From the NCBI RefSeq assembly GCF_013283665.1, contig NZ_JABEKU010000001.1, positions 124,001 through 188,000 of the forward strand: DNA of 64,000 nt, in the 5' to 3' direction. Every line of letters starts with the position of its first letter. Position 1 is the first letter of the stretch. The notes below the pieces were generated by a model. The model saw nothing but the letters and a program-made list of their open reading frames with translations. It did not search any database and was not told the origin of the DNA. Made by a program: the position numbers and the translations under genes. Source of the DNA: Ensifer sesbaniae (GTDB lineage Bacteria > Pseudomonadota > Alphaproteobacteria > Rhizobiales > Rhizobiaceae). This document shows positions 32,940-42,779 of the stretch, piece by piece.

Positions 32940-33194
32940 CTACACCAGCCCGCTTGGCCACCCACGGATCTGCTCGGCCTCCGCGGGTCAGCGAATGGCG
33001 GAGCAACGGTTTCGCTTGCAGCGCGAAAGTGCAAGTCTCTGCGTAATCAGGCCCCCGCAACCTGCCGCGCCCCCATCATTAAGCGCGCCTTCCGCATCGT
33101 CGAGACGCAGGTGCCGATAGCGCTGACGTCGACGGTGGAAGCTAAACGGAGATTGCGATGTTTAAAGGATCGATCATGGTTCTGTCACACCGTT

Positions 33195-33908
33195 TCAAAG
33201 CGAGAAGGTTGATGAAGAAAGCTCGACATCGAGAAGCCGTTTGTGCCCCAGATGGCCGGCTCCTTCCTGAATATCGGCGGTGATGGCCGCCTTCAGCGCA
33301 GTGGCATCCTGCTGACGGATCGCGTCCATCGCCTCCCCATGACGGTCAACGCGGTAGCTCTCGTCCAAGTTTTCAGTAGCCTCGCGCATGAAGGGACCGA
33401 GGCGCAGCCACACCGACTCGATGAGCGGTAGCAGGACTGCTGAGGCGCGAACTTCATAAAGACAGCGATGGAAGGCGAAATTCCTCTCGATGCCGGATTC
33501 GATATTCCCGGCGCCGTAAGCCGCGTCGATTTCCGCATCGAGTTGCTGCAGGCGTGCGAGCCGCAGGTAGTCGATGAACGGCATTGCGCGTTCGGCGGCG
33601 ATCGTCTCGAGCGCGATGCGGGCAGTTATGATCTCGTCGAACTTGTCCGGGTCGATATCCGGGACGCGTACGCGGCGGTTGTCGAGATTTTCAAGCGCGC
33701 CGTCGGCGACGAGCCGATGAAGCGCCTCGCGCACCGGCATGGCGCTGACTTCGAGCCGTTCGGCGATACCCTGGATGGTGATCGGCTGCCCGGGCGGGAA
33801 GCGGCCGGTGATGATGGCCTGACGCAGGCCGCGATAAACCCATTGCTTCACCGTTTCGGACGGGCGCTTCTCGTCCGAGACCAGCCTGATTGTGTCTGCG
33901 TATTTCAC
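33195..33908 (-). CDS. GntR-family regulator, FCD (FadR) subfamily
   Basis: The 237-residue protein has an N-terminal winged HTH (GRFPPGQPITIQGIAERLEV, AMPVREALHRLVADGAL) and an FCD ligand domain (Asp/His metal-type residues around NFAFHRCLYE and RHGEAMDAI). It is divergent from the Pot-like operon and probably represses it through the inverted repeat at 34021-34055. The GTG at 33908 is preferred because GGGGGG lies nine bases upstream; a TTG at 33917 sits too close to it. The ligand is likely a polyamine or a breakdown product (inference). Confidence 0.85.
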   Translation of the reverse strand: MKYADTIRLVSDEKRPSETVKQWVYRGLRQAIITGRFPPGQPITIQGIAERLEVSAMPVREALHRLVADGALENLDNRRVRVPDIDPDKFDEIITARIALETIAAERAMPFIDYLRLARLQQLDAEIDAAYGAGNIESGIERNFAFHRCLYEVRASAVLLPLIESVWLRLGPFMREATENLDESYRVDRHGEAMDAIRQQDATALKAAITADIQEGAGHLGHKRLLDVELSSSTFSL

Positions 33909-34020
33909 TGTATCCAACCCCCCGCGTTTTCCACGGCAAAGACCTCACGCTGCCAAAAGGCCGGCTTGCCCCTGCTGGCTCTGAAGCGAAATTAGATAAT
34001 GCGCAAGTTTGCCTCTTTAC

Positions 34021-34055
34021 AATTTGATCACATTATGGACTCTTATGATCAAATT
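34021..34055. promoter_or_regulatory. Inverted repeat, probable GntR operator
   Basis: AATTTGATCA (34021-34030) and TGATCAAATT (34046-34055) are perfect inverted 10-mers with a 15-base spacer, in the AT-rich gap between gntR and the ABC operon. The centre-to-centre distance of 25 bp suggests two bound dimers or looping. Confidence 0.65.
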
Positions 34056-34163
34056 ATTGAAGATCGTATCTGAATACGACTGTCTGTCAACGCCAACGGA
34101 TGCGCGGTCCGACGACGAAAAGCCGTCGAAACTACGCCCGATTGACCTTGAGTAGGGGAACCT

Positions 34164-35261
34164 ATGGAACAATTGCGAACCGCGGCGATCGCCGGCGGAG
34201 CGATCTCTATGCTGAACGTGAAGAAAGAATTCGGCCACTTCCAGGCGGTCGATCACGTGACGCTGAACATCGAGCCGAACGAATTCTTCACGCTGCTCGG
34301 GCCGTCCGGATGCGGCAAGACCACTTTGCTCAGGATGATGGCGGGCTTCGAGACACCAACGAGCGGCGAAATCCTGCTCGACAAGCGCTCGATCGCGGGC
34401 CTGCTGCCGAACGAGCGGCCGATCAACACGGTGTTTCAGAACTACGCGCTTTTCCCACACATGACCGTTGCCGAAAACATCGGCTTCGGCCTGAAGATGC
34501 TGGGCCGATCCCGCGCTGAGATCGCTCCCATTGTCGAAGAGATGTTGCGATTGGTACGGCTGGAGGGCGCCGGCGATCGTCCGGTGACCAAGCTTTCGGG
34601 CGGGCAGCAGCAGCGCGTCGCGCTGGCACGCGCACTGGCTCCGCGACCGAAGGTGCTCCTGCTCGACGAGCCGCTATCCGCGCTCGACCTCAAGCTGCGC
34701 CAATCGATGCAGATCGAACTGAAGCGGCTTCAAGCGGAAACCGGCATCACCTTCGTCTTCGTGACGCACGACCAGGAAGAGGCGCTCACCATGTCGGACC
34801 GGATCGCGGTGATGAGCAAGGGGCGGGTGCTGCAGGTCGGATCCGCCCGCGACATCTACGAACATCCCGCGGACCGATTCGTCGCCGGCTTCATCGGCGA
34901 AACTAACTTTCTCGAAGGCGCGATTGTCGAGGCGAAAGGTAAGGTGGCGCGCGTCCGGTTGAAGTCCGGAGCCGATGTCGCGGCGGCTATGGCCGAAGGC
35001 CTGCCGACCACCGGCGACGTGACCATTGTCGTGCGCCCAGAGCACCTGCAGATCGCCGCTGACAAGGACGCCGCCCTTTGCGCGACGGTCGAGACGGTCG
35101 TCTATTTCGGCACCGACAGCCATGTGCATCTGCGGCTGGCGGATGGCAGCCCGGTGATCGTGCGCCAGCAGAACCGCCGCGACGGCACGAGGCCGCCGGA
35201 TGTCGGAGCCGAAGTGGGACTTTCGATCCCCGATGGCGTCGCACAAGTTCTGAAGGACTGA
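34164..35261 (+). CDS. Polyamine-type ABC transporter ATPase (PotA/PotG-like)
   Basis: The 365-residue protein has Walker [11 protein letters not shown]-loop [12 protein letters not shown], signature LSGGQQQR, Walker [12 protein letters not shown] and switch His ([10 protein letters not shown]), then a C-terminal TOBE domain (about 270-360). It energises uptake through the two permeases that follow. The start has GGGGAAC. First gene of a plus-strand operon (34164 to about 45758), 4 bp before the first permease gene. Confidence 0.9.
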   Translation: MEQLRTAAIAGGAISMLNVKKEFGHFQAVDHVTLNIEPNEFFTLLGPSGCGKTTLLRMMAGFETPTSGEILLDKRSIAGLLPNERPINTVFQNYALFPHMTVAENIGFGLKMLGRSRAEIAPIVEEMLRLVRLEGAGDRPVTKLSGGQQQRVALARALAPRPKVLLLDEPLSALDLKLRQSMQIELKRLQAETGITFVFVTHDQEEALTMSDRIAVMSKGRVLQVGSARDIYEHPADRFVAGFIGETNFLEGAIVEAKGKVARVRLKSGADVAAAMAEGLPTTGDVTIVVRPEHLQIAADKDAALCATVETVVYFGTDSHVHLRLADGSPVIVRQQNRRDGTRPPDVGAEVGLSIPDGVAQVLKD

Positions 35262-35265
35262 TCCG

Positions 35266-36171
35266 ATGGCTGAGATCAAGGACATGCAACGCCTCGATGA
35301 CGCGCGCCGCCGGCTGCTGACCCTGCCTGCCGTGCTGTTCATCCTGGCCTTCGCCGCCCTGCCGCTGCTGGTCGTGCTCGCCTATTCCTTCATGAAACCG
35401 GCCACCTATGGCGGCGTCGAATGGCAATTGTCGGCCGACGCCTATGTTGGCTTCCTTTTCCAGAAGGACATCTTCGACGATAGCCTGACGTTCTCGTCGG
35501 AATATCTCCTCATCTTCGCACGAACTTTCCTCTTCGGCATCGCCACCACCGTGGTTTGCCTGCTGATTGGCTTCCCCACCGCCTACTACATGGCGACCCG
35601 GCCGCCACAGACCCGCAACTGGTGGGTGCTGCTGATCACCATTCCCTTCTGGTCGAACCTGCTGGTGCGCACGATCGCGGTCATGTTCATCATTCGCGAC
35701 GAGGGGCTGATCAACACCGTCCTTTTGTCGCTCGGTGTTGTCGACCAACCGGTGACGATGATCTTCACGGATTTCGCGATCCTGCTCGGGCTGTTCTACA
35801 GCTTCCTGCCCTTCATGATCCTGCCGGTCTACGCCTCACTCGAGAAGCTGGACTTCCGACTGGTCGAAGCGGGCTATGATCTCTATGCCAGCCGTTTCCA
35901 GGTCCTGACCCGGATCATCATCCCGTTGACCTGGCCGGGAATTGCGACCGGCTCCCTGCTCGTCTTCATCCCGTCTTTCGGCGCCTATGTCACTCCGCTT
36001 CTACTCGGTGGCGGCCGGCACCTGATGATCGGGGACCTGATCGCTCTGCAGTTCGGCTCGTCGCGCAACTGGCCGCTCGGCTCGGCCTTTTCGATGATCC
36101 TAATGGCCTTCGTCATGCTGGCCCTGTTCTTCCAGATCCGCAAAAATGCAGGAGGAGTGAGCCATGGCTGA
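35266..36171 (+). CDS. ABC transporter permease (PotB-like)
   Basis: The 301-residue protein has six hydrophobic segments and the EAA loop (VEAGYDLYASRFQVLTRIIIPL). The periplasmic loop after the first segment is long, as in PotB/PotH. Its 3' end overlaps the next permease gene by 8 bases, so the two are translationally coupled. Confidence 0.9.
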   Translation: MAEIKDMQRLDDARRRLLTLPAVLFILAFAALPLLVVLAYSFMKPATYGGVEWQLSADAYVGFLFQKDIFDDSLTFSSEYLLIFARTFLFGIATTVVCLLIGFPTAYYMATRPPQTRNWWVLLITIPFWSNLLVRTIAVMFIIRDEGLINTVLLSLGVVDQPVTMIFTDFAILLGLFYSFLPFMILPVYASLEKLDFRLVEAGYDLYASRFQVLTRIIIPLTWPGIATGSLLVFIPSFGAYVTPLLLGGGRHLMIGDLIALQFGSSRNWPLGSAFSMILMAFVMLALFFQIRKNAGGVSHG

Positions 36172-36988
36172 CGTCGCCGTCGTCCGTTCGCCGGATATCA
36201 AGAAACAGTCTGGTTTCGCCTTCATCGCCGCAAGCTGCGTTGCCGTCCTCTATCTGCCGATGCTGGTGGTCATCGCCTATTCGTTCAATTCGGCCAACAA
36301 TCTCGCCGCCAAATGGCATGGCTTTACGACGAGCTGGTACAACGTGGTCCTGGCCAATGGTGAATTCTACGACTCCGCGATCCTTTCCGTGATCGTCGCA
36401 GTCGCAGCAACCCTGATCTCGACGGTGCTCGCCACCGCCGCAGCGCTCGGCACGACGCGTGGCCGCCCCTGGCGCGGCCAGGGATCCGCCTATCTCACGA
36501 TCACGACGCCACTCGTCGTGCCCGAGATCGTGACCGGCATCTCGCTGCTTTCTTTCTTTGCCTTCCTTTCGACCGTGACGGGCATCGATCTCGGTATCTG
36601 GAAGCTCATCCTGGCGCACTCTGCCTTCTGCATCCCCTTCGCCTATCTGCCGATCCGTGCACGGTTGGAGGGCATGGATACCACGCTCGACAATGCCGCC
36701 GCCGACCTCTACGCGACGCCTTGGAAAACGTTCCGCTACGTAACGCTGCCGCTGCTCGTTCCCGGGATATCGTCGGGTGCCGCACTCGCCTTCATCGTCT
36801 CCTTCGATGATTTCACCATCACGCAGCTCATCGCCGGGCCGGGGGAAACGACGCTCCCGCTCTACATCTGGGGGCGCATTCGCCGCACGCTTACACCGGA
36901 GCTCAACGCCATGTGCACGTTGCTGCTCCTGATTTCGCTCGCCTTCATCGTGCTCTCTTTCGTCCTCTCGCACCGCCGCCGTGCCTAA
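36164..36988 (+). CDS. ABC transporter permease (PotC-like)
   Basis: The 274-residue protein has six hydrophobic segments and an EAA loop (NAAADLYATPWKTFRYVTLPLL); the segment AFIVSFDDFTITQLIAGPG is typical of PotC/PotI. It pairs with the upstream permease. AGGAG precedes the start within the previous gene. Confidence 0.9.
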   Translation: MADVAVVRSPDIKKQSGFAFIAASCVAVLYLPMLVVIAYSFNSANNLAAKWHGFTTSWYNVVLANGEFYDSAILSVIVAVAATLISTVLATAAALGTTRGRPWRGQGSAYLTITTPLVVPEIVTGISLLSFFAFLSTVTGIDLGIWKLILAHSAFCIPFAYLPIRARLEGMDTTLDNAAADLYATPWKTFRYVTLPLLVPGISSGAALAFIVSFDDFTITQLIAGPGETTLPLYIWGRIRRTLTPELNAMCTLLLLISLAFIVLSFVLSHRRRA

Positions 36989-37035
36989 CGCCCCACACTT
37001 GCCCACACGCTTGCCACAACGGAAAGGTCCTTGAA

Positions 37036-38058
37036 ATGCGCAGACTCTCGTACCTCACCGCCGCCGCCGTGATGCTCTCGGCGACCACCTGCCTCGCCGC
37101 CGGCGAACTGCACATCTACAACTGGGGCGACTATGTCAGCCCCGCGATGCTCGAGAAGTTCTCCAAGGAATTCGACGTCAAGGTGACGGTGGACTCCTAT
37201 GACTCCAATGAAACCATGTTGTCGAAGATCCGCGCGGGCGGCTCCGGCTACGACGTTGCCATGCCGAGCGACTATACCGTGAAGATTATGGTCGACGAGG
37301 GCATGCTGGCGAAGGCCGAGCCCGCGTCCATGCCGAACTTCAAGAACCTGCGGCCCGACATGGTCGATGTCTATTGGGACGAGGGCCGCCATTATTCGAT
37401 CCCGTGGATGCACGGCCTGACCGCGTTTGCCGTCGACACGGCGATCTATAAGGGCGACATCGACACCTATGCCATTCTCTTCGACCCGCCGCCGGAGCTG
37501 CAGGGCCGCATCAACATGCTCGACGACATGAACTCGGTCATGCATGCAGCCGAGCGTTACCTCGGCTTTCCCCGTTGCACCGGCGACAAGGCGCAACTGA
37601 AGCAGATCAGCGACCTGCTGAACAAGGCCAAGCCACATTGGCGCACCTTCAGCTATGACGGCCAGTCCCTGATGACGTCGGGCGACGTCGATGCCTCGAT
37701 GATGTGGAACGGCAACGCCTACCGCGCGCGGCTGGAAAGGCCAACGATGAAGTTCGCCTATCCGAAGGAAGGGATCGAAGGCTTCATGGACAACGTCGTC
37801 GTGCTGAAGGACGCGCCGAACCTGGAAAACGCCAAGCTGTTCCTGAACTTCATGATGGACCCGGAAAACGCCGGAATGAACTCCGACTACAACAAATACG
37901 ACAACGGCGTTGCGGGATCGGACAAGTTCATGCCGGCCGATTTTGCCGGGGCTCCGGAAATCAAGCGCCCGGACGGCGTGGCCCCGGAATTTGTCAAGCC
38001 GTGCCCGGCCGAGGTCGTCGAGATCTACAACAAGATCTGGACCAACCTGCGCAAGTGA
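37036..38058 (+). CDS. Polyamine-type periplasmic binding protein (PotD/PotF-like)
   Basis: The 340-residue precursor has a signal peptide (about 1-21) followed by GELHIYNWGDYVSPAMLEKF, the classic start of spermidine/putrescine binding proteins, and the YDVAMPSDYTV segment. It captures substrate for the ATPase and permeases encoded upstream. The start at 37036 has AAAGG. Whether the ligand is putrescine, spermidine or another amine cannot be read from the sequence. Confidence 0.9.
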   Translation: MRRLSYLTAAAVMLSATTCLAAGELHIYNWGDYVSPAMLEKFSKEFDVKVTVDSYDSNETMLSKIRAGGSGYDVAMPSDYTVKIMVDEGMLAKAEPASMPNFKNLRPDMVDVYWDEGRHYSIPWMHGLTAFAVDTAIYKGDIDTYAILFDPPPELQGRINMLDDMNSVMHAAERYLGFPRCTGDKAQLKQISDLLNKAKPHWRTFSYDGQSLMTSGDVDASMMWNGNAYRARLERPTMKFAYPKEGIEGFMDNVVVLKDAPNLENAKLFLNFMMDPENAGMNSDYNKYDNGVAGSDKFMPADFAGAPEIKRPDGVAPEFVKPCPAEVVEIYNKIWTNLRK

Positions 38059-38140
38059 CGCGCCCCTTCATTGATGGAAACCGCAGCCGGCGCGTCCCGT
38101 GCCGGCTGCGCCAGTCGCACCCGATCTGACGAGGCTCTTC

Positions 38141-39817
38141 ATGCAAATCGCCGACATCATCATCCGTAACGGTCGCATACTGACGATGGACACCGAGGCG
38201 CCGCGCGCCGAAGCCCTGGCAATCGTCGGCAACCGGATATTCGCCACCGGTGACGAGTCAACGATCATGGCCCTCGCGGGGTCCAAGACCCGGGTCTTCG
38301 ACGCCCATGGCGGCACAGTGCTGCCGGGCTTCAACGAGGCGCATATGCATATCTTCGGTGGTTCGGTCGGGCTCACGCAGCTTTCGCTGTTCGGCGTACA
38401 TGGCTTTGCCGCCCTGCAGGACGCCGTGCGCGACTATGCGGCCGCCAATCCTGCGCTGAAACTGCTTGTCGCTCAGTACGCCGACTACACGATCCTGTCG
38501 GAGACGGAACGGGTCACGCGCCATCATCTCGATCGCATCCTTCCCGACCGGCCATTGCTCCTGATCGCGCCCGATCACCACACCGCCTGGGCGAACACGG
38601 CGGCGCTGAAGGCGGCTGGAATCCTCGAGGGCCGCGATGTCGGCGTTGGTAACGAAATCGTCATGGGAGCCGACGGTCTTGCCAACGGGGAGCTAAAGGA
38701 AACCAATGCGATCACGCCGGTGGCTGAGCTCGGCGAGAGCGGCGGCCGCGAGGGGCTTGGCATCGGTACCGGCGGCGAGCCGGATCATGTGACGGCCGAG
38801 GCGCGCGCCGGCGACATTGCCGCCATCCGCCGCGGCCTCGACTATTGCGCCTCGCTCGGCATTACCTCGATCCAGAACATGGATGGCAATCTCTACCAGC
38901 TCGAGATGCTTGAAGAGATCGAGCACGACGGCGGGCTGCCGGTGCGTGCCCGCATTCCTTTCCACATGAAGAACTTCATGTCGTTGGATATCCTGACCGA
39001 AAAGGCCGCCGCCTGGCGCGCGCGTTTCGATGGCGATCGGCTGCGATCGGATTTCATCAAGGTCTTCGCCGACGGCGTCACGGAATCCGGGACCGCGGTT
39101 TTCATCGACGACTATGCCGACGAGCCGGGCTGGCGCGGTGATCCGCTATTCGCCCGCGAGCATTTCGCCCGCATCGCCATCGAGGCGGACCGGCTGGGCT
39201 TCCAGATCGCAGTCCACGCGATCGGTGACGGCGCCGTCCGGCTGGTTCTCGATGGTTACGAAGCGGCGGCCCGTGCCAATGGCAGGCGCGACAGCCGCCA
39301 CCGCATCGAGCATATCGAGGTGGTCCATCCGGACGACATCCCACGCTTCGCCGAACTCGGGGCCGTCGCCTCGATGCAGCCGACCCATCCGCCGGGGTCC
39401 GCAGGCCTGCCGCTCGAGCCCTATCTCAGCCGCATCGGTGAGGCACGTTGGCCCTATGCTTTCGCCTGGCGGACACTAACGGACGCCGGTGCGAAGATCG
39501 TCTTCTCCACCGACTGGCCGGTCTCGCCGCTGCCGCCGATGAGCTGCATCCACGACGCGATGACCCGCAGGACCTGGAAGAACGGCATGGCGGACCAGCG
39601 GCTCAGCCTCCTCGAAACGCTCGCCGCCTACACCCGCACCGGCGCCTGGGTGGAATTCATGGAAGACCGAAAGGGCGTGCTGAAGCCTGGCTATCTCGCC
39701 GACATCGTCATTCTCGATGGTGACGTCGAAGCGACACCCTATGAAGGGCTCGCGGCGATCCGACCGCTGGCGACCATCTGCGATGGGCGTTTCACCTACG
39801 AGGCGAGGGCCGCCTGA
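38141..39817 (+). CDS. Amidohydrolase (YtcJ-like metal-dependent hydrolase)
   Basis: The 558-residue protein has a small N-terminal beta-sandwich (ADIIIRNGRILTMD), the metal-binding H-x-H (GFNEAHMHIFGG), later His (IAVHAIGDGA, HRIEHIEVV) and catalytic Asp (FSTDWPVSPLPP), and a C-terminal domain ending in GYLADIVILDGD. The YtcJ family hydrolyses N-acyl or N-formyl amines. In this operon it may release an amine from an amide or cyclic precursor before oxidation. The start has GAGG. Confidence 0.85.
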   Translation: MQIADIIIRNGRILTMDTEAPRAEALAIVGNRIFATGDESTIMALAGSKTRVFDAHGGTVLPGFNEAHMHIFGGSVGLTQLSLFGVHGFAALQDAVRDYAAANPALKLLVAQYADYTILSETERVTRHHLDRILPDRPLLLIAPDHHTAWANTAALKAAGILEGRDVGVGNEIVMGADGLANGELKETNAITPVAELGESGGREGLGIGTGGEPDHVTAEARAGDIAAIRRGLDYCASLGITSIQNMDGNLYQLEMLEEIEHDGGLPVRARIPFHMKNFMSLDILTEKAAAWRARFDGDRLRSDFIKVFADGVTESGTAVFIDDYADEPGWRGDPLFAREHFARIAIEADRLGFQIAVHAIGDGAVRLVLDGYEAAARANGRRDSRHRIEHIEVVHPDDIPRFAELGAVASMQPTHPPGSAGLPLEPYLSRIGEARWPYAFAWRTLTDAGAKIVFSTDWPVSPLPPMSCIHDAMTRRTWKNGMADQRLSLLETLAAYTRTGAWVEFMEDRKGVLKPGYLADIVILDGDVEATPYEGLAAIRPLATICDGRFTYEARAA

Positions 39818-39851
39818 ATTCTACAATTTTGACACGAAGGCAGATATCAAA

Positions 39852-41279
39852 ATGCGTAACTATCCGCAGTTCTATGTCGACGGCGCCTGGGTCGATCCGG
39901 TCGATCCGGTCACGCTCGACGTCATCGATCCATCCACAGAGGAGGCGTTCGCCACCATTGCACTCGGCAGCGCGGCGGATGTCGATCGCGCCGTGGCCGC
40001 GGCACGCCAGGCGTTTCCGGCCTTTTCGCTGACCAGCCGCGAGGAGCGCCTCGATCTTCTTGAGCGCGTTCTTTCGGCTTACGAGAAGCGATCGGCTGAC
40101 CTCGCCCTGGCGATTTCGCAGGAAATGGGGGCGCCGCGCCGAATGGCGCTCAACAACCAGGTCGGGAGTGGGGCAGCGCATATCCGCACGATGATCGAGA
40201 CGCTGAAGACCTATCGTTTCGATCGGCTCAAGGGCTCGACGCTCATCACCAAGGAGGCCGTGGGCGTGGTTGCGATGATCACGCCGTGGAACTGGCCGCT
40301 CAACCAGATCACCTGCAAGGTCGCGCCGGCGCTGGCGGCCGGCTGTACCATGGTGCTGAAGCCGAGCGAGATCGCGCCCGTGAGTGCGATGATCTTTGCC
40401 GAGGTCATGCATGAGGCGGGTGTCCCTGCCGGCATCTTCAATCTTGTCAACGGTGACGGCCCGACCGTCGGCGAGGCGCTCGCCCGCCATCCGGATGTCG
40501 ACATGGTCTCGATCACCGGCTCGACGCGGGCCGGTGTGCTGGTGGCGAAGGCGGCGGCCGACACTGTCAAGCGCGTGCACCAGGAACTCGGCGGCAAGTC
40601 CGCCAACATCATCCTCGATGACGCCGACCTGAAGGCTGCCGTGCGCCAGGGGGTGCTCGACTGCTTTGACAATTCCGGCCAGTCCTGCAACGCGCCGACC
40701 CGCATGCTGGTGCCGGCGGATCGCATGGCAGAGGCGCTGGAGGTGGCGCGCGCGGTCGCCGCCGAGCCGAATGTCGGTCCGGCCGATCGGCCCGGCGTGG
40801 ATCTCGGACCTGTGGTCAGCGATGTGCAATTCGCCAAAATCCAGGCCTTGATCCGGGCGGGTATCGACGAGGGCGCGACGCTTGTGGCGGGCGGCGTAGG
40901 GCGGCCCGAAGGGCTCGACCGCGGCCACTTCGTCAAGCCCACTGTGTTCGGCAACGTCGATCCGGACATGAGGATCGCGCGTGAGGAGATCTTCGGGCCG
41001 GTGCTTTGCATCCTTGGGTATGCCAGCGAAGAGGAGGCAATCCGCATCGCCAACGATACCCCCTACGGACTGGCGGCCTACGTCCAGTCGGCCGACCTCG
41101 GTCGCGCCCGCAGGGTCGCACGCCTTCTGCGGGTAGGTAACGTCCACATCAACTATCCGGACTGGGACACTGGCGCACCGTTCGGGGGCTTCAAGCAATC
41201 CGGTAACGGACGCGAATATGCGGAGTTCGGACTTGATGACTTCCTCGAGGTAAAGGGCGTCATCGGCTACGGAACGTAG
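39852..41279 (+). CDS. NAD-dependent aldehyde dehydrogenase
   Basis: The 475-residue protein has the cofactor region TPWNWPLNQITCKVAPALAAG, catalytic Glu (QELGGKSAN) and catalytic Cys (FDNSGQSCNAPTRM), all intact. It would oxidise the aldehyde formed by the FAD amine oxidase encoded downstream (PuuC-like step). The start at 39852 follows the amidohydrolase stop by 34 bp with a distant AAGG. Substrate range is inferred from context. Confidence 0.9.
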   Translation: MRNYPQFYVDGAWVDPVDPVTLDVIDPSTEEAFATIALGSAADVDRAVAAARQAFPAFSLTSREERLDLLERVLSAYEKRSADLALAISQEMGAPRRMALNNQVGSGAAHIRTMIETLKTYRFDRLKGSTLITKEAVGVVAMITPWNWPLNQITCKVAPALAAGCTMVLKPSEIAPVSAMIFAEVMHEAGVPAGIFNLVNGDGPTVGEALARHPDVDMVSITGSTRAGVLVAKAAADTVKRVHQELGGKSANIILDDADLKAAVRQGVLDCFDNSGQSCNAPTRMLVPADRMAEALEVARAVAAEPNVGPADRPGVDLGPVVSDVQFAKIQALIRAGIDEGATLVAGGVGRPEGLDRGHFVKPTVFGNVDPDMRIAREEIFGPVLCILGYASEEEAIRIANDTPYGLAAYVQSADLGRARRVARLLRVGNVHINYPDWDTGAPFGGFKQSGNGREYAEFGLDDFLEVKGVIGYGT

Positions 41280-41419
41280 CGTGACACCACGGAAAGCAGG
41301 CAGGTTCTCCGGAGCCTGTCAGCGCCGAAGCTACTCGAAATGTGAGGAACGGCGACCGACGGCGCGGCAGCGCGCAACCCGCCTCGGCCTGAAAACCCGC
41401 GCGTCCATCCTGGTGCGAT

Positions 41420-42778
41420 ATGAGCAATGAAAGCGAAGCGCAGGACTTCCTGCGCGAAAACCCCGATATCGAAGTGCTTGAAGCGTTCGTGATCGACGTC
41501 AACGGCGTGCCGCGAGGCAAATGGATCCCACGCGAGCGAGCGCTCGATGTCCTGAGCAAGGGCATGGCCATCCCGCGCTCTGTATACGCCCTCGATATCT
41601 GGGGCCGTGACGTCAACAGCGCGGGCCTCGCAGAGGGGACGGGCGACCCTGACGGCCTGTGCTTCCCCGTGCCCAACACGCTTTCGCGTGTCACCTGGCT
41701 CAATCGGCCAACGGCTCAGGTCATGCTCGCCATGCGCAATCCGGACGGTACCGGCTTCTACGGTGACCCGCGCCAGATTTTGGCAGACGTGCTGGAACGG
41801 TTCGCGCAGGCTAGGCTGACGCCTGTCGTCGCGACGGAACTCGAATTCTATCTGATCGACCCGGTCCGCTCGGCGCTCGATCCGGTGCGTCCGCCGAACA
41901 GCCGGGAAGGACGCTGGCACACGGGCCAAACCCAAGTCCTCTCCATCTCGGAGCTGCAGGATTTCGAGCATGTCTTTCATGACATCGCCATTGCTTGCCG
42001 GGCCCAGGGAGTTGCCGCCGACACGACCCTGCGCGAAAACGGACCGGGCCAGTATGAGATCAATCTCAATCATGTGCCCAATGCGTTGCAGGCGGCCGAC
42101 TATGCGGTTTTGCTGAAGCGCGTCGTCAAGGGCGTTGCCCGCAAGCATGATCTCGACGCCACCTTTATGGCCAAGCCCTATGGTGTGCAGGCCGGCTCCG
42201 GCATGCATGTTCACTTCAGTGTCCTCGACGAGCATGGCCGCAATATCTATGTCGGTGAAGATGGTCCGGCCGAAACGCTCATGCATTCGGTCGGCGGGCT
42301 GCTTGCCAACATGGGAGAGAGCATGGCGGTGTTTGCGCCGCACGCCAATTCCTATAGGCGACTGAGGCCCAGTGAACACGCGCCGACCTACGCCTCCTGG
42401 GGCTTCGACAACCGCTCGGCGGCAGTTCGGGTGATCACCGCGAGCAAACCCGCGACGCGGATCGAGCATCGCGTCGCCGGCGCCGATACCAATCCCTATC
42501 TGGCGCTCGCGATGATCCTCAACGCGGCACTCTGCGGCATGCGCGAGCGGATCAATCCCGGCGGGGCCATCGCCGGCGACGACCATGCCGTCAGCCATGA
42601 GCCTCTACCGACAAACTGGGACTACGCGCTCCAGCGTTTCGCGCGTTCCGGCTTCGCATACGCCACGCTCGGACAGAAATACCGGGCGCTCTTCACCGCG
42701 TGCAAACAGCAGGAACTTTCCGAGTTCTCGTTGCGAGTGACCGACGTGGAATATGACGCCTATATCAGGACTGTGTGA
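41420..42778 (+). CDS. Glutamine-synthetase-family gamma-glutamylamine ligase (PuuA-like)
   Basis: The 452-residue protein has the GS beta-grasp and catalytic domains (VVATELEFYLID, ENGPGQYEINLNH, GSGMHVHFSVLDEHG, NRSAAVRV). Lack of the GlnA adenylylation loop and the operon context point to gamma-glutamylputrescine synthetase activity rather than glutamine synthesis. A 140-bp gap separates it from the aldehyde dehydrogenase gene, with only a weak hairpin. The next gene starts one base after its stop. Confidence 0.88.
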   Translation: MSNESEAQDFLRENPDIEVLEAFVIDVNGVPRGKWIPRERALDVLSKGMAIPRSVYALDIWGRDVNSAGLAEGTGDPDGLCFPVPNTLSRVTWLNRPTAQVMLAMRNPDGTGFYGDPRQILADVLERFAQARLTPVVATELEFYLIDPVRSALDPVRPPNSREGRWHTGQTQVLSISELQDFEHVFHDIAIACRAQGVAADTTLRENGPGQYEINLNHVPNALQAADYAVLLKRVVKGVARKHDLDATFMAKPYGVQAGSGMHVHFSVLDEHGRNIYVGEDGPAETLMHSVGGLLANMGESMAVFAPHANSYRRLRPSEHAPTYASWGFDNRSAAVRVITASKPATRIEHRVAGADTNPYLALAMILNAALCGMRERINPGGAIAGDDHAVSHEPLPTNWDYALQRFARSGFAYATLGQKYRALFTACKQQELSEFSLRVTDVEYDAYIRTV

Positions 42779-42779
42779 C

